DNA from: Neopararhizobium haloflavum
Lineage (GTDB): Bacteria > Pseudomonadota > Alphaproteobacteria > Rhizobiales > Rhizobiaceae
Length of the DNA stretch: 64,000 bases
Reading direction: 5' to 3'
Assembly (NCBI RefSeq): GCF_002750855.1
Contig: NZ_NWUC01000003.1
Location: 1 to 64,000 of the forward strand
Shown here: positions 7,869 through 16,098 of the stretch, piece after piece
Position numbering within the stretch: position 1 is the stretch's first letter
Layout of the letters: every line of letters starts with the position of its first letter
Notes under the pieces: model-generated
Told to the model about the DNA's origin: nothing
What the model saw: the letters and a program-made list of their open reading frames with translations, nothing else
Databases searched by the model: none
Made by a program: the position numbers and the translations under genes

Positions 7869-9936
7869 GGGCGGGCTGTCCGCCGTCGGCAACTTCAACC
7901 TCGATCACCTCGGCGACTAGCTCCTCTGCCACCGCCTCGGGCGGTAGAACCGGAGCGGGATTTCCTTCGGCGAGCCACCGCAGACCTTCGGCGATGTATC
8001 TGGGTGTCCTCCAAGCCGTGCTCTCGATCGCGTGTTCTAGGGCGAAGCTAGACTTCTTCTGTTCGGCCGCATGCTCATAGGCGAGATTCGCTCGATCCCC
8101 CTCGCCAAGTTCGAACAGCTCCGCGTTAGCGAGGATGAACGCGTCCTCGAAACTGCGGGCGGAGGGTCCGCCATCCTCCTCAGGGATTTGATAGGCAAGG
8201 CGCCTGCCGGCGCTGATCTTCTCGTCCGCCGTCTTCGCCAGAAGCTGCGCCGGGGACACTTCGGGCGAGAACCAATCCTTGATGCACGCGTTGCTGGTAA
8301 AAGTCCCATGCGCCACGGGGACCGCCACGCGCTTGTCACTGGCATTGGGAGCCACGGAGTCGATGTCGGTGATTACAAGCGTGCGCAACTCGAGGAAGTT
8401 GAGAAGGTCGTAGAACCGGTGCGCGTACGCACCGCCGACCTCCATCACGGTCAGGTATTGGCTGCTGAGCTGCGGCTGCCCGGCTGCTGCCTCGTCAGTC
8501 TTGCGGATCATGGAGGGAAGCAGGAGCCGCTCCGACGTGCCCTCAATCAGGATCGCCTTGTCGGCGAAGAACAGGTCACAGCGTGAGAGCGTGAGATATT
8601 GGTGAAGGAATTCGCGCACCGCGGGCTCGGCGCCCGCCATGCCCTGACGCAGATCCTTCACGACCGAACTGCGCATGCCCTCGCCATCGGGAATGGAGAG
8701 GAAGTAGCGGAGGCTCTCGAACCGCGCCTCGTTCGCCATGTGCGGGGAATGTGTCGTCACAACGAACTGCACCGGCCACGGCCGATCAGCATTCAGCTGC
8801 GCCACGAACGCGGCCGCGACACGCTCGAGCTGCCGGATGAAAACCTCCTGCATCTGCGGATGAAGGTGCGCCTCGGGCTCCTCTATGAAGATGAGGTGGA
8901 TGCCAGCCGACGTCGGTGCCGCCTGATACTCGCGGAAGAAGCGCAGCAGCTGAAGGAGCATATAAACGAGGTTCCTCGTCCCCAGCCCGTTGTAGGTCTC
9001 AGGCAAAGTCATGCCGTTGACGCCGCGATACCTAACCCTCGTGTGGTCCTTGAGGAGCTTGTTCACGTCGAAGCTCGTCTCGGTCACAAGCCCAGGATCT
9101 GAAAGACCGGGGTATCCAAACAAATCGAACGTGGGCAGCAACGAGGTCAGACCAGAATTGAAGCTGTTGTGGACGTCGCCCTGAATTGCCTCCACCACGT
9201 CCTTAAGTTGCTCTGCGGTCGTCCGCCTGTCCGGGTTGATGTCGTCCGTCAAAGCCGACTGAAACAGCACCTCGACAACTTTGCCGAGGACGTCGCGTTC
9301 GCGGATGGTGTCGTCGTCGAGACCACGCTGCGCGTTGATGAAGCCGCCTCCGATCAGCGTCGTGAGCAATTTGGTTTCGAGCAACTTGCGGTTGGTGGCG
9401 TCGTTGGGATCGACGGCCTCAAGCGTCCCTGCATAGGCGGACGGGAGCCGTTGGCTTAGGTTCCGAAACAAGCGGGACCGGTCGTCTGCGGCGTCATCGA
9501 GCGGTATCAGGTGGTCGGCGAAGAAAGCCTCGGGCGCCGTCGCCTTCGGGCCGAAACGAAACTCCAGGCGGGCCTCGTGACAGTCGTCGTTTAGGTCGAT
9601 GATGCAGTTGCCCAGCGGTCCGAGATCCGGCGCATCCGTGTCGTATCCGATGTCGAGAACCAACCGGATCGACGGCAGCTGTCCTAGGACATCGGCGGCC
9701 TGCGGGTCGGCGCGGTAGGCCTGCAGCGCCTGCCAGAAGCTCTCCTGGCACCCGAGAGAGAAGTCCTCGAGCCGGAACGCCAGACTACCGCCGGATAGGA
9801 GCCGCCGGAACAGCTCCGCGATCGAAGTCTTCCCGCTGTTGTTCCGTCCGACGATGAGCGTTGTACGTTGCTCGAACCCAACTACGACATCCCGCAAAAG
9901 ACGGAAGTTCTCAATTCTGGCCCGCACTATCTGCAT
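7861..9936 (-). CDS. gajA: GajA-like OLD-family ATPase-TOPRIM nuclease (Gabija subunit)
   Basis: This 691-residue protein has an ABC-type ATPase followed by a TOPRIM nuclease. Walker A GRNNSGKTS is near residues 30-38, Walker B IFIEEPEAHLHP near 348 and the H-loop VTTHSPHMANE near 394. The TOPRIM glutamate lies in ILIEGTSE (about 465) and the DxD in VITDIDS (about 524). This is the OLD nuclease class found in tandem with a UvrD-like helicase, i.e. Gabija architecture. A C-terminal extension of roughly 165 residues follows the DxD motif, making it longer than typical GajA (about 580). The third-codon ATG at 9936 is chosen because GGGAGG sits 6 nt before it. Confidence 0.85.
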   Translation of the reverse strand: MQIVRARIENFRLLRDVVVGFEQRTTLIVGRNNSGKTSIAELFRRLLSGGSLAFRLEDFSLGCQESFWQALQAYRADPQAADVLGQLPSIRLVLDIGYDTDAPDLGPLGNCIIDLNDDCHEARLEFRFGPKATAPEAFFADHLIPLDDAADDRSRLFRNLSQRLPSAYAGTLEAVDPNDATNRKLLETKLLTTLIGGGFINAQRGLDDDTIRERDVLGKVVEVLFQSALTDDINPDRRTTAEQLKDVVEAIQGDVHNSFNSGLTSLLPTFDLFGYPGLSDPGLVTETSFDVNKLLKDHTRVRYRGVNGMTLPETYNGLGTRNLVYMLLQLLRFFREYQAAPTSAGIHLIFIEEPEAHLHPQMQEVFIRQLERVAAAFVAQLNADRPWPVQFVVTTHSPHMANEARFESLRYFLSIPDGEGMRSSVVKDLRQGMAGAEPAVREFLHQYLTLSRCDLFFADKAILIEGTSERLLLPSMIRKTDEAAAGQPQLSSQYLTVMEVGGAYAHRFYDLLNFLELRTLVITDIDSVAPNASDKRVAVPVAHGTFTSNACIKDWFSPEVSPAQLLAKTADEKISAGRRLAYQIPEEDGGPSARSFEDAFILANAELFELGEGDRANLAYEHAAEQKKSSFALEHAIESTAWRTPRYIAEGLRWLAEGNPAPVLPPEAVAEELVAEVIEVEVADGGQPAHG

Positions 9937-10023
9937 TCTCATCCTCCCAGCGCAGAGTTTTAGCCGAAGAATGACCGCATGTCGTTAGATGAAAGCGCCC
10001 GCGCAGCTATCGCTTGCAACACA

Positions 10024-10045
10024 ACGTGAATTGATCTATTCACGT
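10024..10045. promoter_or_regulatory. Perfect palindromic operator between gajA and a divergent gene
   Basis: ACGTGAAT, then 6 nt (TGATCT), then ATTCACGT. The site lies in the 141-nt divergent gap, overlaps the likely -35 area of the rightward gene and ends 4 nt before its -10 (TATACT). An 8-6-8 perfect dyad is typical of a dimeric helix-turn-helix repressor site. No helix-turn-helix regulator gene is visible in the island part of the window, so the binding protein is unknown. Confidence 0.65.
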
Positions 10046-10049
10046 AACA

Positions 10050-10055
10050 TATACT
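10050..10055 (+). promoter_or_regulatory. Putative -10 element (TATACT) of the divergent island gene
   Basis: TATACT lies 22 nt before the ATG at 10078. At a 17-nt spacing the -35 would be the weak TGAATT inside the palindrome, so occupancy of the palindrome would block this promoter. The ribosome site AAGGTGG follows at 10064-10070. Confidence 0.45.
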
Positions 10056-10077
10056 TTTTGCGTAAGGTGGATCAATC

Positions 10078-11013
10078 ATGGAATTTCGCGCACCTACCGT
10101 CGCCGCGCAGCAGAACGCTAAGGCGCTCAACTACCTCACGAAGAACCTGAAGGATCCTGAGACAGGCCGGCGTGCAGTCGAGAATCTGATCGAGGAGCTG
10201 GGCAATGCGGTCGACGGTTACCCGGATTGGCATCCGATCCTTACCGCTCCCACTCGACATGGCTCGGAGCATATCGGCAGCCTCTCTCAGGTGGCGACAT
10301 ATGCGGAGGCAGACCATACAACGGAATTCGTGAGGGGTTTCGTGACCTGCCCCTATTCCGACGAAGGAGCTGACAGACTCGTGGAGGCGGTGCGAGGGGT
10401 GCCGGCCCTAGATGCCTATCGGCTAGAGCAGCCGCTCTATGCGGACAGCGCCCATCCGGTCGTCGTGGTGGCCGTTAACGTCGAGCTGGAGGCCGACGGC
10501 ACCATCAGGAGCAGGGACGCCCTGGCCTGGTTTGTGCAGCTCTCAGCCGCCGAAGCCACCGGCGCGAAGGTGGCTGAGACCTGGTGGAACATCCGCTCGC
10601 TCTTACTTGGCAGTCCTCATGGATCGCGATCGTCTCTTTTCGTGAACCAGCACACCGGCGTGCACATGCGCAAGATATTGGAGGCCATGAACGCCAGTGG
10701 CATGTTCGGCCCGATCAAGGAGTCCTCGCTTGAGATGCTCTCTCAGAAGAAGCGTGATGCGATCAGCGAGACGCTCATCCGAACCGCCGTCGCAAACTGG
10801 GATGGAGAGAGCGCATCATTCGACTTCGATCTGCGGGGCGAGACGTGCAAGGCGTCGCTCAGGGACACCTGGAACGACAATCATGAGATCTCGGTGCGTG
10901 TGGAGATCGGAAGGTTCGACCTCTACGTAACCGGCTTCTACTATCCCGAGGATCGCAGAATCACGCACGTTGATCCCCGCGGCAAGCGCGAGTTGGCGGA
11001 GAAGTTCCTGTGA
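10078..11013 (+). CDS. Island protein of unknown function, divergent from gajA
   Basis: This 311-residue soluble-looking protein has no signal peptide or membrane segment. I do not recognise the family. It begins with a helical region (about 1-60), has a beta-rich stretch with HPVVVVAVNVELEADG near residue 125, and ends in an alternating segment (DFDLRGETCKAS, VRVEIGRFDLYVTGFY). No Walker, nuclease or helix-turn-helix motif is evident. It is read away from gajA across the palindrome. It could be an accessory of the Gabija/Rad50 genes, an independent defence protein, or unrelated cargo. AAGGTGG precedes the ATG at good distance. Confidence 0.75.
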   Translation: MEFRAPTVAAQQNAKALNYLTKNLKDPETGRRAVENLIEELGNAVDGYPDWHPILTAPTRHGSEHIGSLSQVATYAEADHTTEFVRGFVTCPYSDEGADRLVEAVRGVPALDAYRLEQPLYADSAHPVVVVAVNVELEADGTIRSRDALAWFVQLSAAEATGAKVAETWWNIRSLLLGSPHGSRSSLFVNQHTGVHMRKILEAMNASGMFGPIKESSLEMLSQKKRDAISETLIRTAVANWDGESASFDFDLRGETCKASLRDTWNDNHEISVRVEIGRFDLYVTGFYYPEDRRITHVDPRGKRELAEKFL

Positions 11014-11131
11014 GCGTCCAGACCAAACGACAGCTTTCAGGATCTCCAATCCTGGATGCGAATGGCGACAATGGGGGCGCAAAGCAGCCCTATGGGACCT
11101 AAGCAATCAGTGGAAACTCTTCGCCCCCAGC

Positions 11132-12348
11132 CTAGACGAGATCACTGTTGTCGCGACGGGGCTTCTTGGACCTGAGTTCGTCGCAAATGTCGGCCCATTC
11201 CTGAGCCATCTGGACCCGCTCGTCCCAATACGAATAACGGTTGTAGGTCCGCCTGACGACGTTCGGGTCCAGGTGTGCCAACGAGGCTTCAATGACGTCG
11301 CTATGATATCGACGTCCGTTGAGAATGGTGCTGGCACTGGAACGAAACCCATGGGACGTATGCTCATGCTTGTCGTAACCCATGCGGCGCAGCGCAGAGT
11401 TCATAGCGTTCTCTGACAGTGGTCGTTCAAGATTCCGGATAGACGGGAAAACGAGCCGCGCCTTACCCGAAAACTCGCCGATGTCTTTCAGAATCGACAC
11501 CGCCTGCCGGGAGAGAGGGATCACAAAATCGCGGCGCATCTTCGTGTGGGGCGCCGGCATCAGCCATTCCTTTCTGTCAAAATCGATGTGCGACCATTCC
11601 GCCTTCCGAAGTTCGATGGGCGCCGAGGGTAGCAGAGTGCCATGATCTGCAAAGCTGCTCGCAGCGTCACCCAGCCGTCGTATTCATCGACCGACCGTAG
11701 AAGCCCACCAAATTTAGCCTCATCCGTGATCGCCGCTTGGGGTGTGCTGATGTTAGATCGCAGCGCCCCCTTCAATGCGAAAGTCGGATCCGTATCTGCC
11801 CTCAGAGTGGAGACCGCCATCCGGAAAACGGCGCTGATGGCGGAGCGTACCCGATGGGCAGTGTCGATGCGCCCGCTCGCCTCGACGTGTCGAATGGTCG
11901 CCAATATGTCGGCGGCTGAGACTTGAGTAATCGGCTTGTCGTTGAGGTCGATGGCCAGACGCTTCAGATACCACGAGTTCTTAGCGAGGGTCTTTTCCGT
12001 CCGTCCCTCAGCCTTAAGACGCTCGATGTACTCGTCCGCCAAGGCGCCGAAAGTGTTTCGCACCACGGCTTCTGTTTCATCGGCTTCCCGCTTGCGGACT
12101 TCCGAAGGGTCGATCCCCTTGCCGACGAGTTCGGCTGCCGCGTCCCGAGCGTCACGCGCCTCACGCAGCTTCACCTTGGGATAGGTCCCTAGCGACAGGG
12201 TCTTCCTCTTTCCGCCGACTCCATAGTCATAGCGCCACCAAACCGCCCCGTTCGGACGGACAATTGCATAGAGCCCCTTTTCATCGGAAATCCGGTACGG
12301 CTTATCCCGACCCTTCGCCTTGCGAATCGCCAATTCACTGATTGCCAT
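11132..12348 (-). pseudogene. Frameshifted P4-type integrase
   Basis: The N-terminal part (MAISELAIRKAKGRDKPYRI onward) is the arm-binding and core-binding region of P4-like integrases, but it runs off frame after MALCYPR near 11620-11632. The other frame then reads PIELRKAEW and continues through the catalytic end, including HGFRSSAS, AHLD and the TYNRYSYWDER tyrosine region. Dropping two bases from the CGGCGCCC tract restores a family-like VRP-ELR-type junction, so a 2-nt insertion is the simplest explanation. The gene reads away from tRNA-Leu 200 nt to the right. If the shift is not a sequencing error, the island has lost this integrase. Confidence 0.85.
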
Positions 12349-12547
12349 TTCCTCAAGCCCCTGACGCAGTAACATGGCCACACAAGCAGTAACTGCATCC
12401 AAAAGCTACTGCAGATCAAGCGGGATTGGGTGGATTTGGATGGAACGGAGTGGATAGAAGCAGGCGGTAATGGCCCAAGAAAAACATCGAAAATCAAACC
12501 ATTAGTCTTCTAATTGGAACTGTTTCAAACAGCTTGAAAAGTGCCTT

Positions 12548-12632
12548 TGGTGCCCCTGGCCGGGATCGAACCAGCACTCCTTGCGGAACTCGATTTTGAG
12601 TCGAGCGCGTCTACCAATTCCGCCACAGGGGC
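12548..12632 (-). tRNA. tRNA-Leu (CAA), CCA encoded
   Basis: The transcript starts GCCCCTGTGGCGG, has the A box GGTAGACGCG, anticodon stem CTCGA/TCGAG with loop CTCAAAA (anticodon CAA), a leucine-type long variable arm, B box GGTTCGATCCC and a 3' end pairing CAGGGGC with the 5' end. CCA is encoded at 12548-12550. The length is 85 nt with CCA. Its 3' end faces the island and the broken integrase, so it is the likely attachment site and was kept intact by the integration. Confidence 0.95.
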
Positions 12633-12798
12633 CCTGCCCACGCCCGTTCTTGCCGAGCGCGGAGCGGCAGCCGGACTATACAAATCGACTGCCGGGCGTC
12701 AACTTGCTTTTGCCGCGTTCTCGCGGCATTGGTGCGGCGCGCGGTCGATGCCGTCTGCGCGCCCGCTCCGCTCCGTTGCCAGCCGAACCAGGACGTTC

Positions 12799-13383
12799 AT
12801 GCTCCGCCGCCTCTATGACTGGACGATGTCGATCGCCGCGACCCGGCATGCCGAAAAGGGTCTCGCTACGGTCTCCTTTGCCGAAAGCTCGTTTTTTCCG
12901 ATACCGCCTGACGTGCTGTTGATCCCGATGGTCCTCGCCGACCGGCGCAAATGGCTGCGGATTGCAACCATCTGCACCGTCGCCTCGGTCGCAGGCGCGC
13001 TGCTGGGCTACGCGATCGGCATGTTTCTCTACGAGGCGATCGGCCAGCCGATCCTGAACTTCTATGGCAAATCCGATGCGTTCGAGGAGATGCGCGCGCT
13101 CTACAATTCACCATGGGGCGGCTGGGCGATCCTGTTCGGCGCCGTCACGCCATTTCCCTACAAGGTGCTGACAATCTTTTCCGGTGCGACAGGCTTCAAT
13201 CTGGCACTGTTGATCGTGATAAGCATCGTTGGCCGGGGGTTTCGATTCTTCCTCGTCGCGGGCCTCCTCTACTGGATCGGCGAGCCGATCCGGCTCTTCG
13301 TCGAGAAGTATCTCGGCATCCTGTTCACCCTCTTCATCGTGCTGCTTTTCGGCGGGTTCTACGCCGTGCGCTACATGTTCTGA
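12799..13383 (+). CDS. yqaA: YqaA/DedA-type membrane protein (VTT domain)
   Basis: This 194-residue inner-membrane protein has about five hydrophobic segments. The VTT/SNARE-associated signature is visible as FAESSFFPIPPDVLLIP near residue 27 and FGAVTPFPYKVLTIFSGATG near 113. These proteins belong to the DedA superfamily linked to lipid carrier movement and membrane homeostasis; the substrate of the YqaA branch is not established. The ATG at 12799 is chosen because the open frame upstream runs through the tRNA gene. dsbB follows after 11 nt, likely in the same transcript. Confidence 0.85.
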   Translation: MLRRLYDWTMSIAATRHAEKGLATVSFAESSFFPIPPDVLLIPMVLADRRKWLRIATICTVASVAGALLGYAIGMFLYEAIGQPILNFYGKSDAFEEMRALYNSPWGGWAILFGAVTPFPYKVLTIFSGATGFNLALLIVISIVGRGFRFFLVAGLLYWIGEPIRLFVEKYLGILFTLFIVLLFGGFYAVRYMF

Positions 13384-13394
13384 CTGCAGGGATC

Positions 13395-13901
13395 ATGATC
13401 ATGACATTCTCCCTCCGCAATCCAGTCTTCCTCGCGTCGTTGCTGCTTTTCGGGATGATGGTGACCGTCGGAGGCGCGCTGGCTTTCGAACATATCGGCG
13501 GTTTCATTCCCTGCGCGCTCTGTCTGCAGCAACGCACGCCCTACTACATCGGAATTCCGATAGCCGCTCTGGCGCTGGCATCGCTCCTCGGCAGGGCGCC
13601 TTTTCTTGTCACGCGCCTCCTGTTCCTGGCAGCCTTCGCGCTGATGGCATATGGGGCCGGGCTCGGCGCTTATCACTCCGGGGTCGAGTGGGGTTGGTGG
13701 GAAGGGCCGGTCAGTTGCGGTGGCGGCGGCTTCACGAGCGATGCAGGCAGCCTGCTGTCGCAACTCGATGCAACCCGCCCGCCCTCCTGCAACGACGCTG
13801 CAGGTCGATTCCTCGGACTGTCCTTTGCCGGCTGGAACGTGATCGCAAGCCTTGGGCTGGCCGCCATCGCGCTGAGAGGATTGCTTCTGCGTCGCGCTTG
13901 A
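13395..13901 (+). CDS. dsbB: DsbB-family disulfide bond formation protein
   Basis: This 168-residue inner-membrane quinone reductase has four membrane helices. The first periplasmic loop carries the redox pair CALC in PCALCLQQRTPYY near residue 39, and the second loop has a cysteine pair in VSCGGGG and PPSCND. DsbB re-oxidises periplasmic DsbA using ubiquinone. No dsbA is nearby. The start ATGATCATG lies 11 nt after yqaA. Confidence 0.88.
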   Translation: MIMTFSLRNPVFLASLLLFGMMVTVGGALAFEHIGGFIPCALCLQQRTPYYIGIPIAALALASLLGRAPFLVTRLLFLAAFALMAYGAGLGAYHSGVEWGWWEGPVSCGGGGFTSDAGSLLSQLDATRPPSCNDAAGRFLGLSFAGWNVIASLGLAAIALRGLLLRRA

Positions 13902-13956
13902 TGGCGCGGCGCGATTCTGCTTGCTTGGTGACAATTACAGGCCGGGAGGCGGCGTC

Positions 13957-16098
13957 ATGAAAGCAGCGACTGGCGCGATACCGCTCAAGGCGCTCGATGC
14001 GGTCGCCTTCGACACCGAAACGACAGGGCTCGATACCGCGCATGCACGCATCGTGCAGATCGCGGGCATTGCCATTAGCCACGGAGCGATTCGCGAGAGC
14101 GAAACATTCGAAACATTCGTCGATCCTTCGATGGATATCGCGCCGTCCTCCACCGCGATCCATGGCATTGACGGCAAGATGGTCGCAGGCGCACCGACGA
14201 TCGGCACGGCGCATGGCGCATTCGAAACATTCCGCAACAAACGCATTCTGGTCGGCTATTCGGTGGGTTTCGATTTCGCGATTCTCAAACGTGAGGCGGA
14301 GCGCGCCGGGTTCTCCTGGAGCCAGCCGCGTTCGCTCTGCGTGCGGCTTCTCGGCACGATCGCCAACCCTACCCTTCCCGACGAATCGCTCGAAACGCTG
14401 GCCAGTTGGCTCATGCTGGACATCAGCGGTCGTCACACCGCCATCGGCGACGCGCGCGCGGCGGCCGCGATCTTCCTTCGGTTGTTACCATCGCTGGAGA
14501 AACGTGGCATCCGCACCCTTGCGGAGGCAGAACGCGCCTGTCTCCAATTGACGGAGCAACTCGGCAATCACCGTCGCGCAGGCTGGGAGACACCCGTCAC
14601 GCCGCCACAGGTGAGCCGGCTCTATGCCGATGTCGATCCTTACGCCTATCGCCATCGCGTCGGCGAGATCATGAGCCACCCCGTTGCCATCATCCCGCCG
14701 GACACCACCACCGGACAGGCAATCGCCGATATGGTGGAAAAACGGATCAGTTCGGTGCTCGTCAGCGGCGAGGCGCAATCGCGTGCGGTGTCGGATTACG
14801 GCATCCTGACCGAGCGCGATGTGATGCGCCATTTGGCCAAAGCCGGTCCTGCCGCCCTTCATCTCACCGTCGGCGAAATCGCGTCCCGACCGCTTGTCAC
14901 GATCGCCGACGAGGCGTTCGTCTACCGTGCAATGGGCCGTATGGAGCGACACCGCATCCGCCATCTGGCGGTGCGGGACAAGGACAACCAGCTGAAGGGG
15001 ATCGTCTCGGCGCGCGATCTGTTGAAGCTGCGTGGCGGCGCAGCGATCCGCCTCGACGACGCGATCGAAGCGGCGCGCACTTCGGCTGAGATGGCCCGCG
15101 CCTGGGCGATGCTGCCAGAGGTTACGGAACGCCTGATCGACGAAGGCATCGATGCGCGGATCGTCGCAGGCATAATTTCGGAGGAACTGCGCGTTCTGAC
15201 GCGGCGCGCTGCCGTGCTCGCGGAAGCGGCCATGGTCGAGGCGGGCCAGGGGGCCCCACCGTGCGCCTACGCGCTGCTGGTTCTCGGCTCGGGCGGCCGC
15301 GGCGAAAGCCTTCTCGCAGCCGATCAGGACAATGCGATCGTCTACGAGGACGACGCCGCGGGCGGTTGCGACGCATGGTTCGCCGAACTCGGCAAGCGCG
15401 TTGCCGATGCGCTCGACACGGCCGGAATTCCCTATTGCAAAGGTGGGGTCATGGCGATGAACCCGCCATGGCGCGGTTCGCTGGCTACCTGGCTCAAGCG
15501 GGTCAACCACTGGATCGGCCGCTCGGAGCCTCAAGACCTGCTCAATGTCGATATTTTTTTCGACATGAGACCCGTCCACGGCAGCCAGGCTTTGGGTGCG
15601 GCACTGTTTGAAAGCGCCTACCACGCCGGTCATGCCCACCCGCCCTTCGCCAAGTTTTTGGGGGATCGCCTTGGCGATTTCGGCTCGCCCTTTGGCCTCT
15701 TCGGGCGACTGCGCCTGGTCGAGGGGCGCATCGACCTGAAGAAGTACGGGCTGTTCCCGATCGTCGCCTTTGCCCGTGCCCTTGCTATCCGGCACGATCT
15801 GCGCGTCAGGCGAACCGAGGAGCGAATCGAAGGGCTGATGGCGCTCGATATAGGCGGAAAGGAGGACCTGCGCGCGATCCTCGATGGGCACGCCCAACTT
15901 CTCGCACTGCTGCTTGCACAGCAATCACGTGATCTGCATGATGGCATCCCGGTTTCCAACCGGGTCGAGGCGCATGCGCTGACGCCCGGCCAGGAAGCCG
16001 AGCTCAAGATCGCGCTGCACGCGGTCGAGCGTATCCCGAACCTCTTCCGATCGCTCGTTACGGCTCGTTCTCAGGGCTGGAGTTCGACGTCCCAGTAG
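13957..16098 (+). CDS. Exonuclease-CBS-DUF294 nucleotidyltransferase fusion protein
   Basis: This is a 713-residue multidomain protein. Residues about 10-190 are a DnaQ-like 3'-5' exonuclease (DTETTG, VGYSVGFDF, H...GDARAAA). A CBS pair follows at about 235-360 (VGEIMSHPVAIIPP, VGEIASRPLVTI). A DUF294 putative nucleotidyltransferase comes next, with GSGGRGE and the acidic pair in ADQDNAIV near 455-475, then the DUF294 C-terminal helical domain. CBS domains bind adenine nucleotides and may sense energy state. Start M13 of the frame is chosen for the GGGAGG before it. It overlaps the convergent HNH gene by 28 nt. Confidence 0.85.
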   Translation: MKAATGAIPLKALDAVAFDTETTGLDTAHARIVQIAGIAISHGAIRESETFETFVDPSMDIAPSSTAIHGIDGKMVAGAPTIGTAHGAFETFRNKRILVGYSVGFDFAILKREAERAGFSWSQPRSLCVRLLGTIANPTLPDESLETLASWLMLDISGRHTAIGDARAAAAIFLRLLPSLEKRGIRTLAEAERACLQLTEQLGNHRRAGWETPVTPPQVSRLYADVDPYAYRHRVGEIMSHPVAIIPPDTTTGQAIADMVEKRISSVLVSGEAQSRAVSDYGILTERDVMRHLAKAGPAALHLTVGEIASRPLVTIADEAFVYRAMGRMERHRIRHLAVRDKDNQLKGIVSARDLLKLRGGAAIRLDDAIEAARTSAEMARAWAMLPEVTERLIDEGIDARIVAGIISEELRVLTRRAAVLAEAAMVEAGQGAPPCAYALLVLGSGGRGESLLAADQDNAIVYEDDAAGGCDAWFAELGKRVADALDTAGIPYCKGGVMAMNPPWRGSLATWLKRVNHWIGRSEPQDLLNVDIFFDMRPVHGSQALGAALFESAYHAGHAHPPFAKFLGDRLGDFGSPFGLFGRLRLVEGRIDLKKYGLFPIVAFARALAIRHDLRVRRTEERIEGLMALDIGGKEDLRAILDGHAQLLALLLAQQSRDLHDGIPVSNRVEAHALTPGQEAELKIALHAVERIPNLFRSLVTARSQGWSSTSQ

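Larger units (their letters stand above)
1..12547. mobile_element. Right-hand part of an integrated defence island at tRNA-Leu
   Basis: This is a block of recombinases and phage-defence-like nucleases between the window edge and the 3' end of a tRNA-Leu gene. The right border is inferred from a broken P4-type integrase reading away from the tRNA, the usual layout when such an integrase has used the tRNA 3' end as its attachment site. To the right of the tRNA only housekeeping genes follow. No copy of the tRNA 3' end was seen inside the block, so the left attachment site is probably outside the window. The exact left border is unknown. Confidence 0.7.

Noticed and set aside
12541-12798. N-terminal extension of YqaA through the tRNA gene
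   Set aside because: The frame is open but crosses the whole tRNA-Leu; the homologous protein begins at 12799.
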